A stretch of DNA of 64,000 nt from Serratia marcescens subsp. marcescens ATCC 13880 (GCF_017299535.1 NZ_CP071238.1:682001-746000), one strand, 5' to 3'; shown: positions 40,937 to 54,418, counted from the first letter of the stretch. Translations and numbers: made by a program. The notes: a model not told the origin generated them from the letters alone.

Positions 40937-41043
40937 CAAGATTGTGAATTATACGGGCTAATAATATAGCATCATCTCTTCTATATTGCCTGAAGCATAT
41001 AAACGACGGGCTGATTATTATTTTGCAGAGATTTTTTCTCTTT

Positions 41044-41069
41044 TTGATAAATCTTATTGCGCTTATCAA
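41044..41069. promoter_or_regulatory. Inverted repeat upstream of isnA
   Basis: TTGATAA (41044-41050) and TTATCAA (41063-41069) are perfect inverted arms with 12 bp between them, ending 36 bp before the isnA start. It could be a second operator or a leader hairpin. The right arm overlaps the region expected for the isnA promoter. Confidence 0.5.
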
Positions 41070-41105
41070 TAATACTCCCGCACCACATCGTAACAGGAGC
41101 TCATT

Positions 41106-42071
41106 GTGGACAGCGCTCAGAAAGAAGAAATATCGTTAAAGATCCTACGTGAATTATTGCAATACCGCCGCCGTTTCCCCGGCGACGACACCTCGATCGC
41201 TGAAGAAGAACGGCGGGTCACTCAGGTGCAATTGCCGCGCATTCGGGCATTCATCGAAAACGAGCAACGTATCGAATTCGTGCTGCCGGCCTTCCCGACC
41301 AAGTCGCCCAACACCAACAAGGTGATCGGCGCGGTGCCGGACATGGCGGAGCGGCTGTCGCTGATCTTCCTCAACTCGCTATGCCAGCGCATTCAACTCT
41401 ACTACCCGCCGGGCGCGCATATTGTTATCTGCTCAGATGGCCACGTGTTCGGCGATCTGATCCGCGTCAGTGACGAAGCGATCAACCACTATCAGCGCGA
41501 AATTGAAAACCTGCTGCATGAAGTGGGCGCGACGCATCTCAGCGTATTCAACCTCGGCGACGTCAAAGGCCTGGCTGAACATACCGATGATTACGATCTG
41601 CTGCGCCAACTGTTGGTGGAGGGCTATGCCGAATCGGAAGAGGCGATCAAACAGCAGTTGATGCAGGACGAACAGGGCCTCTTGCTGTACCGCGCCATCA
41701 CGCGCTTCCTGTATGAAGACAGCCAACTGCCGGGCTACAGCGGTTCCAACGCCGCGCTGCAGAAAGACGCCAAACGGCGCGCCTGCGGAGTGATCCAGCG
41801 TAGCTGGGCCTGGGGCAATCTGCTGGCGCAGCATTTCCCGGCGGCGATCCGGCTGTCGATTCACCCGCAGCCGGTCGACAGTCTGAAAATGGGCATCCAC
41901 ATGATGCCGACCAAAGACGATTGGCTGACGCCGTGGCATGGCGTGGCAGCCAACGTGAACGGCCAGTTCGTGCTGATGAAGCGTAAAGACGCGCAGAGCC
42001 TGGACGGCGAATTGGTGGCGATCCGCGGCACGCCGAGCCATTACCTGATCGAACAACCGCAGATGGCCTGA
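41106..42071 (+). CDS. isnA: Isonitrile synthase (PvcA/IsnA, DIT1 family)
   Basis: A 321-residue DIT1/PvcA-family protein. The diagnostic motif is seen as FVLPAFPTKSPN followed by NKVIGAVPDMAE (residues about 58-82). The C-terminal part has SIHPQPVDSLKMGIHMMP and the TPWHGV segment. The family converts the amino group of L-tyrosine or L-tryptophan to an isonitrile, taking the carbon from ribulose-5-phosphate. With isnB and the glycosyltransferase downstream, the tyrosine branch leading to a rhabduscin-like product is favoured. The start is GTG with AGGAG six bases upstream. It is the first gene of a three-gene operon. Substrate choice is inference. Confidence 0.92.
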   Translation: MDSAQKEEISLKILRELLQYRRRFPGDDTSIAEEERRVTQVQLPRIRAFIENEQRIEFVLPAFPTKSPNTNKVIGAVPDMAERLSLIFLNSLCQRIQLYYPPGAHIVICSDGHVFGDLIRVSDEAINHYQREIENLLHEVGATHLSVFNLGDVKGLAEHTDDYDLLRQLLVEGYAESEEAIKQQLMQDEQGLLLYRAITRFLYEDSQLPGYSGSNAALQKDAKRRACGVIQRSWAWGNLLAQHFPAAIRLSIHPQPVDSLKMGIHMMPTKDDWLTPWHGVAANVNGQFVLMKRKDAQSLDGELVAIRGTPSHYLIEQPQMA

Positions 42072-42167
42072 GGCCGCTGCAGGCTTTTGCGCCCGAAATC
42101 CTGGCGGACGCGTTTTTGACGGCACGTTGCCGTGTGAGCAGCACATTCGATGCAAGGAGAATCACCG

Positions 42168-43031
42168 ATGAATAACCAACCGCTTAATTGCCATATTCAA
42201 CCGAATACCCCGTTTGGCGCGATCCTGACGCCGCAGCATCCGGGGCAAAAGATCGGCGAACTGCCGGTGGCAGCGCTGCGGGCGCTGGCGCAGGAACATC
42301 ATTTGCTGGTGCTGCGCGGATTCGACTCCGGTTTCAGCGATGGGGAGGTTCTGACGCGCTACGCCGAGCAGTGGGGCGAGATCATGATGTGGCCGTTCGG
42401 CGCGGTGCTGGACGTGAAGGAACATCCGGACGCCAAGGATCATATTTTCGACAGCAGCTACGTCCCGCTGCATTGGGATGGCATGTATAAGCCGACTATT
42501 CCCGAATTCCAGCTGTTCCACTGCGTGGCGGCGCCGTCGCCGGACGAAGGCGGGTGCACTACCTTCGTCGATACCACGCGGCTGCTGGCCAATGCGGACG
42601 AAGCGTTGCTGGATCAGTGGCTGTCGGTCTCGATCACCTACCGTATCAAGCAGGTGGTGCATTACGGCGGTGAAGTCTGTTCGCCGCTGGTGGTGCAGCA
42701 CCCGAACGGCAGGGGCTTGATCATGCGCTACAATGAACCGCCGACGGAAGGGAAAAAATTCCTCAATCAACATGCGCTGGAATATGACGGCGTGCCGGAA
42801 CAACAGCAGGAACAGTTCCACCACACTCTGCAGCAGCATCTGTACGATCCGCGTCACTATTATGCCCATCAGTGGCAACAGGGCGACGTGGTGGTGGCGG
42901 ACAACTTCTCGCTACTGCACGGCCGTGAGGGCTTTACCGCCCGTTCCGCGCGTCATTTGCAGCGCGTGCATATTCAAAGCAATCCGGTGTGCGCCAATCT
43001 GGCGCTGAAGCCGGCCAACGCAGAAGCTTAA
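42168..43031 (+). CDS. isnB: Fe(II)/2-oxoglutarate oxygenase (PvcB/IsnB, TauD family)
   Basis: A 287-residue TauD-fold oxygenase. The iron ligands are H102 and D104 (LHWDG) and H251 (LLHGREGF); the 2-oxoglutarate Arg is R262, 11 residues after H251 as in TauD. In the family IsnB desaturates the amino acid isonitrile with loss of CO2, giving the vinyl isonitrile; PvcB keeps the carboxylate instead. The ATG at 42168 has AAGGAGA upstream, so the longer frame from 42150 was rejected. It lies 96 bp after isnA and 10 bp before the glycosyltransferase. Confidence 0.92.
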   Translation: MNNQPLNCHIQPNTPFGAILTPQHPGQKIGELPVAALRALAQEHHLLVLRGFDSGFSDGEVLTRYAEQWGEIMMWPFGAVLDVKEHPDAKDHIFDSSYVPLHWDGMYKPTIPEFQLFHCVAAPSPDEGGCTTFVDTTRLLANADEALLDQWLSVSITYRIKQVVHYGGEVCSPLVVQHPNGRGLIMRYNEPPTEGKKFLNQHALEYDGVPEQQQEQFHHTLQQHLYDPRHYYAHQWQQGDVVVADNFSLLHGREGFTARSARHLQRVHIQSNPVCANLALKPANAEA

Positions 43032-43041
43032 AAGGAGCATT

Positions 43042-44316
43042 ATGGCAAGGATACTGATGGCGGCGGTCGCCACTCCGGGGCACGTCTACCCGATGTTAGC
43101 CATCGCTCGCCACCTGATTGCCCAAGGGCATCAGGTGCGAGTGATGACCGGCGCGCTGTTCCGCGAACGCGCCGAAGCGGCTGGGGCGAGCTTCGTGCCG
43201 TTCGACGCGCAGGTGGACTTCGACTATCGCCACCTGGAGGCGCATTTCCCCGAGCGCGCCGCGCTGCCGCCGGGCAACGCGCAGATGGCGCTGGCGCTGA
43301 AAGACTTCTTCGCCGCGCCGATCCCACTGTTGGATCGTCAGCTGCGTGCGGCCATCGCCGCCGAAAAGACCGATCTGCTGATGGTGGAGAACTGCTTCTA
43401 CGGCGTGCTGCCGCTGTTGCAGTCCGCCGAACGGCCGCCGGTGTTCGGGATCGGCGTCACGCCGCTGTCGTATTCTTCGCGCGACGCCATTTTCTATGGC
43501 CCGCGCATCCCGCCGGCGCTGCTGCCGCGGGCGCTGACCCGTGAGCAGTTGGTGGATGAAGAAACGCGGGTGTTGCTTGATGAGGTGCAGCAAAGCTTTG
43601 ATGCCGCGCTGGTGCAGGCGGGCGGGCGGCCGCTGAATCGCCCGTTCACCGACGCGCTGATCGGCGGCTGCGAGCGTTTCCTGCAGTTGGCCACCACGGC
43701 GCTGGAATATGAGCGTGACGATCTGCCGATCGGCGTGCGCTTCGTCGGCCCGCTGCGCAGCGGCGGCCAGCCGGCGGCGGAAGAAACGCTGTGGGAGGCA
43801 GACGATGATCGGCCGCTGGTGATCGTGTCTCAGGGCACGCTGGCCAATGTCGATCTGCATCAGCTGATCGTGCCGACGCTGCAAGCGCTGGCGCATCTGC
43901 CGGTGCGGGTGTTGGCCACCACCGGCGGGCGGGCGACGGAAGGCCTGATGGACGCGCTGCCGGGCAATGCCAGAGTGCGGGAGTTCATCTCCTTCGAACA
44001 CTGGCTGCCGGAGACGGCGCTGCTGATCACCAATGGCGGTTACGGCTCGATCAACTATGCGCTGGACAGCGGCGTGCCGCTGATTGTCGCCGGCACGGGC
44101 GAAGACAAACTGGAGGCGGCCGCGCGCGTGGTCGCCGCCGGCTGCGGCATCAGCCTGCACACCAGCACGCCGAGCCCTGAACAGATCCTGGCGGCGGCGA
44201 CGCGCATTCTGCAGCAGCCGATCTATCGACAACGCGCAGCGCTGGTGCGTGAGGATTATGCCCGCCACGATGCGCTGACGGCGATCGCCAACGAAGTGGC
44301 CGCCATTACCGCCTGA
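43042..44316 (+). CDS. UGT-like glycosyltransferase of the isonitrile operon
   Basis: A 424-residue GT-B, family 1-type glycosyltransferase. The N-terminal acceptor half starts ILMAAVATPGHVYPMLAIA. The C-terminal donor half holds VSQGTLAN, EFISFEHWLPETALLITNGGYGSINYAL (split here at the turn) and GVPLIVAGTGEDK, the UGT donor-sugar signature. In Xenorhabdus the matching enzyme adds a 4-acetamido-4,6-dideoxygalactose to the phenolic vinyl isonitrile, making rhabduscin. The sugar used here is not decided. No membrane segment is seen. A strong AGGAG ribosome site precedes the ATG, and a terminator follows. Confidence 0.88.
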   Translation: MARILMAAVATPGHVYPMLAIARHLIAQGHQVRVMTGALFRERAEAAGASFVPFDAQVDFDYRHLEAHFPERAALPPGNAQMALALKDFFAAPIPLLDRQLRAAIAAEKTDLLMVENCFYGVLPLLQSAERPPVFGIGVTPLSYSSRDAIFYGPRIPPALLPRALTREQLVDEETRVLLDEVQQSFDAALVQAGGRPLNRPFTDALIGGCERFLQLATTALEYERDDLPIGVRFVGPLRSGGQPAAEETLWEADDDRPLVIVSQGTLANVDLHQLIVPTLQALAHLPVRVLATTGGRATEGLMDALPGNARVREFISFEHWLPETALLITNGGYGSINYALDSGVPLIVAGTGEDKLEAAARVVAAGCGISLHTSTPSPEQILAAATRILQQPIYRQRAALVREDYARHDALTAIANEVAAITA

Positions 44317-44335
44317 CCACGCTGTGATCCTTTCC

Positions 44336-44362
44336 CCAGGCGCCGTTTTCGGCGCCTTTTTT
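44336..44362 (+). terminator. Terminator of the isonitrile operon
   Basis: The stem aggcgcc (44338-44344) and ggcgcct (44351-44357), loop gttttc, is followed by T. It marks the right border of the accessory locus. Confidence 0.92.
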
Positions 44363-44471
44363 CTGCACTTTTTTGCCATGGAAACTGCATGATTATGTAC
44401 AATCGTCGCAGGCCGCCAAATCGGTTGAATGTTAATCTCACGACAGCGCCGCTGATAAAAGCGGGGGAATA

Positions 44472-44491
44472 TCATAATTTTCTAATTATGA
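44472..44491. repeat. AT-rich palindrome upstream of dapB
   Basis: TCATAATT and AATTATGA are perfect 8-bp inverted arms with a 4-bp loop (ttct), about 90 bp before dapB. It may be an operator or part of the promoter. The binding factor is not recognised. Confidence 0.45.
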
Positions 44492-44546
44492 AATGAATCC
44501 TCTGGCGACGCTGAAGCGGGGCAGTTACCCTGAATCGATAGCCTAA

Positions 44547-45401
<855 letters not shown>

Positions 45402-45631
45402 TTAATTTGCATACCATCGTGATGTGGTTGTATTGGTCATAATGCTATGATAATCGGGCAATAATTTTATTGTCCTTTTTTTTAACATGATAAATATCAT
45501 GTTGGCTTTGTTTCATCGTCAAGGATGTTATTTATCTATATTTACTTTGCTAATCATCTCCTTTTTTTCCACTCTCGGTTTTTTTAGCGTCTTTTTTGTC
45601 CCATTCCGGCGCCGTTTTCCGTCATTCTTCC

Positions 45632-45647
45632 CCGCAACCGTTTTCCA
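45632..45647 (+). promoter_or_regulatory. PurR-like box of carAB
   Basis: ccgcaaccgttttcca matches the PurR consensus (acgcaaacgttttcgt) at 12 of 16 bases. It lies about 225 bp upstream of carA, consistent with purine control of the distal carA promoter in E. coli. Match seen, function inferred. Confidence 0.55.
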
Positions 45648-45822
45648 GACCCGGTTTTCTGTGTTTTTATCGGCGCTCAAGCCGCATGCGCGCCGAGAAC
45701 TGCAAAAATAAAACAAAAAACGGCAGTTTGGGTAGACAAGCCAGGCACTCATCATTAAAATGCGCCCAATTTGCCAAAAATTGGCCTCGCGGACGGTTTT
45801 TGCATTGATTTAGATCGTGATA

Positions 45823-45861
45823 TCTGAATTAATATGCAAATATTGTGATTGATTATTCCTT
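45823..45861 (+). promoter_or_regulatory. ArgR boxes of carAB
   Basis: Two adjacent ARG-box-like 18-mers: tctgaattaatatgcaaa (45823-45840) is a good match to the consensus; tgtgattgattattcctt (45844-45861) is weaker. The 3-bp spacing is the one used by paired ARG boxes. They lie over the expected proximal carA promoter, where arginine-bound ArgR represses. Confidence 0.72.
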
Positions 45862-45871
45862 GGAGGGTGTT

Positions 45872-47020
45872 TTGATAAAGTCAGCGCTATTGGTTCTGGA
45901 AGACGGAACCCAATTCCACGGTCGGGCCATCGGGGCAGAGGGAACGGCAGTGGGGGAAGTGGTCTTCAATACGTCGATGACCGGTTATCAAGAAATCCTC
46001 ACTGATCCTTCCTATTCCCGCCAGATCGTTACTCTTACTTATCCTCATATCGGCAATGTCGGCACCAATGCTTCCGACGAAGAATCCTCCGCAGTACACG
46101 CCCAAGGCCTCGTCATTCGCGACCTCCCGCTGATCGCCAGCAACTACCGCAACGAAGAAAGCCTGTCCGACTACCTCAAGCGTCACAACATCGTGGCGAT
46201 CGCCGATATCGATACCCGCAAATTGACCCGCCTGCTGCGCGAGAAGGGCGCCCAGAACGGCTGCATCATCGCCGCCGATTCGCCGGACGCCGCGCTGGCC
46301 CTGGCCAAGGCGCAAGGTTTCCCGGGGTTGAAGGGCATGGATCTGGCGAAAGAGGTCACCACCCAAGAGGCCTACAGCTGGCAGCAAGGCAGCTGGACGC
46401 TTGAAGGCGACCTGCCCGAAGCCAAAACCGCCGCGGAACTGCCATTCCACGTGGTGGCTTACGACTACGGCGCCAAGCGCAACATCCTGCGCATGCTGGT
46501 GGATCGCGGCTGCCGCCTGACCGTGGTGCCGGCGCAGACCCCGGCCGACGACGTGCTGAAAATGAATCCGGACGGCATCTTCCTGTCCAACGGCCCGGGC
46601 GACCCGGAGCCGTGCGACTACGCCATCACCGCCATCAAACAGTTCCTGGAAACCGACATTCCGGTGTTCGGCATCTGCCTGGGCCATCAGCTGCTGGCGC
46701 TGGCCAGCGGGGCGAAAACCATGAAGATGAAGCTCGGCCACCACGGCGGCAACCACCCGGTGAAGGATTTGGACAACAACACCGTGATGATCACCGCGCA
46801 GAACCACGGCTTTGCGGTAGATGAAAACAACCTGCCGGCGAACCTGCGCGTGACGCACAAATCGCTGTTCGACCATACGGTGCAGGGCATTCACCGCACC
46901 GACAAGGCGGCGTTCAGCTTCCAGGGCCACCCGGAAGCCAGCCCAGGCCCGCACGACGCTGCGCCGCTGTTCGATCACTTTATCGAACTGATTGAGACTT
47001 ACCGTTCTAACGCCAAATAA
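45872..47020 (+). CDS. carA: Carbamoyl phosphate synthase small subunit
   Basis: A 382-residue glutaminase subunit, equal in length to E. coli CarA. It hydrolyses glutamine and channels ammonia to CarB. The catalytic Cys269 is in FGICLGHQ; the His and Glu of the triad are in [11 protein letters not shown]. The start is the TTG at 45872 ([12 protein letters not shown]), with GGAGGG just upstream. E. coli carA also starts at UUG, so the longer frame from 45845, which would overlap the ARG boxes, was rejected. It forms an operon with carB. Confidence 0.97.
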
Positions 47021-47036
47021 TCAGGAGCAGTAAAAA

Positions 47037-50261
<3,225 letters not shown>

Positions 50262-50281
50262 CCGCGCGATAACGCAACGTA

Positions 50282-50313
50282 AGGGGCGCTGCAGATGCAG
50301 CGCCCTTTTTTAT
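50282..50313 (+). terminator. Terminator of carAB
   Basis: The stem gggcgctgc (50284-50292) and gcagcgccc (50297-50305), loop agat, is followed by a T run. Confidence 0.93.
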
Positions 50314-50432
50314 TCAGCGAATTTGTCGGCTGGCGTTAAAAATTTCCGCTATCAATCAGTGGGCAAACTGTCACTCTGTGTGATTGGTATATGCTTGGTG
50401 TATTGGCAAGGAACGAAGGAACGACGATAACA

Positions 50433-50990
50433 ATGATTCTGATAATTTATGCTCACCCGTATCCCCGGCATTCGCATGCCAATCACCGCCTGCTGCAGGC
50501 GGTGAGGGATCTCCCCGAGGTGGAGGTGCGCTCGCTGTATGAGTTGTACCCCGATTTCAATATCGACATCAACGCCGAGCAGCGGGCGGTGGAGCGCGCC
50601 GACCTGGTGGTGCTGCAACATCCGATGCAGTGGTACAGCTTCCCGCCGTTGTTGAAGCTGTGGATCGACAAAGTGCTGGAGCACGGTTGGGCCTACGGCC
50701 ACGACGGCAATGCGCTGGTGGGTAAAGACTGCCTGTGGGCGGTGACCAGCGGCGGCGACGAGCACCACTTCGAGCTGGGCGATTTCCCCAACTTCGCCGC
50801 GCTGGCGCAGCCGCTGCAGGCCACGGCGATCTATTGCGGCATGACCTGGCTGCCTTATTTCGCCGTGCACAATACCTTTACCTGCAACGAGCCGGCGCTG
50901 CTCGCCGCCGGCGAAGCCTACCGCCAGCGGCTGGTCGACTATCTGATGGAACATGCCGAAGCGGAAACCCGGGAGGCCAGCCATGGATAA
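50433..50990 (+). CDS. kefF: KefC ancillary quinone oxidoreductase KefF
   Basis: A 185-residue flavodoxin-like NAD(P)H quinone oxidoreductase (E. coli KefF 176). [17 protein letters not shown] at the start, [20 protein letters not shown] and [14 protein letters not shown] are typical. It binds KefC and is needed for full glutathione-gated potassium efflux; it also reduces redox-cycling quinones. The ATG at 50433 follows the family start; the longer frame from 50391 is not conserved. It overlaps kefC by 8 bp. Confidence 0.95.
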
Positions 50991-52836
50991 TCACCACATG
51001 ATGATCGAGGGGCTGATCTATCTCGGCTCCGCGGCGCTGTTTGTGCCGATCGCGGTGCGCTTGGGACTGGGTTCGGTGCTCGGTTACCTGATCGCCGGCT
51101 GCATCATTGGCCCCTGGGGGCTGAAGCTGGTGTCGGATGCCGAGTCGATCCTGACCTTCGCCGAGATCGGCGTGGTGCTGATGTTGTTTATCATCGGCCT
51201 GGAGCTGGATCCCAAACGGCTGTGGACGCTGCGCGCCTCTGTGTTCGGCGGCGGCAGCATTCAGATGGTGGGCTGCGGCCTGGCGCTGAGCGCCTTCTGT
51301 TACTTCCTTGGCCTTAACTGGAAGGTGGCGTTGCTGATTGGCCTGACGCTGGCGCTCTCATCCACCGCCATCGCCATGCAGGCGATGAGCGAACGCAATC
51401 TGACGCCGTCGCCGATCGGCCGCAGCGCGTTTGCGGTGCTGCTGTTCCAGGATATCGCGGCGATCCCGCTGGTGGCGATGATCCCGCTGTTGGCCAGCAG
51501 CGGCGCCACCACCACGCTGGGCGCTTTCATGCTGTCGGCGGCCAAGGTGGTGGGCGCGTTGACGATGGTGGTGTTGCTTGGCCGCTACGTCACCCGTCCG
51601 CTGCTGCACTTCGTCGCCCGTTCGGGCATGCGCGAAGTGTTCAGCGCCGTGGCGTTGTTCCTGGTGTTCGGCTTCGGCATCCTGCTGGAGATGGCCGGGC
51701 TGTCGATGGCGATGGGGGCGTTCCTCGCCGGGGTGCTGTTGGCGAGCTCTGAATACCGCCACGCGCTGGAGAGCGATATTCAGCCGTTCAAGGGACTGCT
51801 GCTGGGGCTGTTCTTCATCGGCGTCGGCATGTCGATCGACTTCGGCACGCTGTTCCATCATCCGTTGCTGATCGCCTCGCTGCTGCTGGGCTTTATGCTG
51901 ATCAAGGCGGCGTTGCTGTGGCTGATTGGGCCGCTGCTCGGCGTGCCGAAGCGCCAGCGCGGCCTGTTCGCCATTCTGCTGGGGCAGGGCAGTGAGTTCG
52001 CCTTCGTGATCTTCAGCGCCGCGCAGCTGGCCGGCGTCTTGCCGGTTGAATGGGCCAAGTCGCTGACGCTGGCGGTGGCGCTGTCGATGGCGGCCACGCC
52101 GCTGCTGTTGGTGATCGCCGCGCAGCTGGAAAAAAATGCGCCGAAAGAGGATCGCCCGGCTGACGTCATTGATGACGAGAACGCCAGCGTGATCATCGCC
52201 GGCTTCGGCCGTTTCGGCCAGATCGCCGGTCGTTTACTGTTGGCCAACGGCGTGCACACCGTGGTATTGGATCACGATCCGGACCATATCGAAACGCTGC
52301 GTAAATTCGACACCAAGGTGTTCTACGGCGACGCCACGCGCGCCGATCTGCTGGAGGCCGCCGGCGCCGCTCACGCCAAGGTGCTGATCAACGCCATCGA
52401 CGATGTGGAGGACAGCCTGGCGTTAACCGAGCTGGCCAGACAGCACTTCCCGCATCTTAAGGTGGTGGCGCGGGCGCGCGACGTCGATCACTGGTATCAG
52501 CTGCGGCAACTGGGGGTGGAAAAACCGGAGCGCGAAACCTTTGAAAGCTCGCTGCGCGTCGGCCGTGAAACCCTGGAGTTGCTGGGGCTGGACGCCTATG
52601 AGGCGCGCGAGAAAGCGGACACGTTCCGTCGCTACAACCTGAAGATGCTGGAAGACACGCTGGATAATTATCAGGATACCGAGTTCCGTATCGCCAGCCT
52701 GCAGCGGGCCAAGGAGATGCTCAGCGCGGCCATCGAGCAGGATCAGAATCGGTTGGCGCGGGTGCAGCAGACCGGCTGGCGCGGCAGCATCGACGGCAAG
52801 GCGCCGGAGGATGAAGTGGTGGAAGCCAAAGGATAA
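50983..52836 (+). CDS. kefC: Glutathione-regulated potassium efflux antiporter KefC
   Basis: A 617-residue CPA2 antiporter (E. coli KefC 620). About 12 membrane helices (residues 5-380), including [21 protein letters not shown] and the [15 protein letters not shown] loop ([12 protein letters not shown]), are followed by a cytosolic KTN/RCK domain with the nucleotide motif [16 protein letters not shown]. It is held shut by glutathione and opened by glutathione adducts, acidifying the cytoplasm to protect against electrophiles. The start overlaps the kefF stop, indicating coupled translation. Confidence 0.97.
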
Positions 52837-52840
52837 CCGC

Positions 52841-52867
52841 AGGGGCGCCGTGATGGCGCCCCTTTTG
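52841..52867 (+). terminator. Terminator of kefFC
   Basis: The stem ggggcgcc (52842-52849) and ggcgcccc (52855-52862), loop gtgat, is followed by tttt. Confidence 0.88.
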
Positions 52868-52868
52868 C

Positions 52869-53483
52869 TTAGCTCAGCGCGACCTTGATGCCTAAGGCGA
52901 TCAACATGCCGCCCAGCAATTTGTCGACGATCTTCTGCGTCTTTTCCAGCCCGCGGCGCACCGGCCCGCTCTGGATCAGGAACACCAGCAGCGGCCACCA
53001 GATGACCGACAGGCCGAGAATAATCCCCGCGTACCACAGCTTGTCCCCCAGACCGGAATCGATCTGCAGCACCTGGGTGAAGACCGCCAGGAAGAACAGG
53101 GTGGCTTTCGGGTTCAGCAGGTTGCACAGGTAGCCTTGCAAAAAGGCGCTCTTCAAGCTGACCCGCTGTTGCGGCAGATTGCTGACGTTCATTTTTCCGC
53201 CGCCGCGCGACAGCAGCGCCTGGATGCCGATCCACACCAGATAGACCGCCCCGGCGTATTTCAGCAGGTTGAACAGCCACGGCGTGGTGGTGATCACCAC
53301 CGCCAGCCCGGCGACGCAGTAGGACATGTGGGTGGCGACGCCGCAGATCACGCCGAAGGCGGTCATCATGGCGGCCAGCCGCGGGTAGCGGGCGGCGTTT
53401 TTGATCACCAGGAAAAAATCCGGGCCGGGGGAGAGCATGCCGAGGGCGGCAATGCCGGCGACGAACAACGAAGTTTCAAGCAT
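52869..53483 (-). CDS. LysE/RhtB-family amino acid exporter
   Basis: A 204-residue inner-membrane protein with about six helices. The family motif GMLSPGPDFFLVIKNA lies near residue 15; LKYAGAVYLVWIGIQ and LLNPKATLFFLAVF are further signatures. The closest E. coli relatives appear to be RhtB/RhtC-type exporters of homoserine and threonine, but the substrate is not decided by sequence. The ATG at 53483 is preferred to the TTG at 53501. It is divergent from yjjP and has no counterpart here in E. coli. Confidence 0.88.
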   Translation of the reverse strand: MLETSLFVAGIAALGMLSPGPDFFLVIKNAARYPRLAAMMTAFGVICGVATHMSYCVAGLAVVITTTPWLFNLLKYAGAVYLVWIGIQALLSRGGGKMNVSNLPQQRVSLKSAFLQGYLCNLLNPKATLFFLAVFTQVLQIDSGLGDKLWYAGIILGLSVIWWPLLVFLIQSGPVRRGLEKTQKIVDKLLGGMLIALGIKVALS

Positions 53484-53611
53484 GGGAGACGTCTCGCGCA
53501 AAAGGCAGCAATCTGGCGATAATAACGCCGCTTCCTCTGATGCGCATCAACCCAATGAGGTATTGTTAGGCTCTATGATAATAATTCATCTCCCGCCAGC
53601 GACGGAGCACC

Positions 53612-54418
53612 ATGCAGCAGACTACCACTACCGCCACAGACAGGCCGGAACCGCACCGGCAACAACGCGAAATCACCCGACTGTGCATTCAATGCGCGCT
53701 GCTGCTGTTGCAGCACGGCGCCGAGAGCACGGTGGTGGAACAGCTGTCGACCCGCCTGGGGCTGGCGCTGGGGATGGACAGCGTGGAAAGCTCGATCTCC
53801 GCCAATGCGGTGGTGTTGACCACTCTTAGCCATGGCGCCTGCCTGACCACCACCCGCAAGAACGTCGATCGCGGCATCAATATGCAGGTGGTGACCGAAG
53901 TGCAGCATATCGTGATCCTCGCCGAGCATCGCCTGGCGGATGCGCACGACGTGGCGCGCCGCTTTGAAAGGATCCGGCCGCTGCGCTACCCGCGCTGGCT
54001 GGTGGTATTGATGGTAGGGCTGTCCTGCGGGTGCTTCAGCATGCTCAACGGCGGCGGCGGCGACGCCTTCCTGGTGACCTTTATCGCCAGCGGCGCGGCG
54101 ATGCTGGTGCGCCAGATCCTCACCGCCCGCCAGATGAATCCGCTGATCAATTTTTGCCTGACGGCATTTGTCGCGACGTCGATCTCCGGGCTGCTGCTGC
54201 GCCTGCCGGCGTTTAAAGACACCTCGAGCGTGGCGATGGCCGCCAGCGTGTTGCTGCTGGTGCCGGGCTTCCCGCTGATCAACGCGGTGGCCGACATGTT
54301 CAAGGGGCACGTCAATACCGGACTGGCGCGCTGGGCGATGGCCAGCCTGCTGACGCTGGCGACCTGTATCGGCGTGGTGATGGCGATGTCGTTGTGGGAT
54401 CTGCGGGGGTGGTCATGA
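53612..54418 (+). CDS. yjjP: ThrE-family exporter subunit YjjP
   Basis: A 268-residue protein with an N-terminal soluble half (DUF1212; [38 protein letters not shown]) and about five membrane helices at the C-terminus. With YjjB it forms a split ThrE-type exporter, linked to succinate export in E. coli. The stop overlaps the yjjB start (ATGA). In E. coli yjjPB lies near dnaT at about 99 min, so the pair has a different position here. Confidence 0.9.

Larger units (their letters stand above)
45402..45871. other. Long carA upstream region
   Basis: About 470 bp, AT-rich between 45402 and 45600. It carries the tandem-promoter control region known for carAB: a PurR-like site (45632-45647) and ArgR-like boxes (45823-45861), listed separately. 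Small open frames here have no family features and no ribosome sites, so none is called. Confidence 0.65.

Noticed and set aside
45487..45711. Small hydrophobic frame upstream of carA
   Set aside because: An AT-rich promoter region translated as a Phe/Leu-rich string; it overlaps the PurR-like site and lacks a ribosome site.
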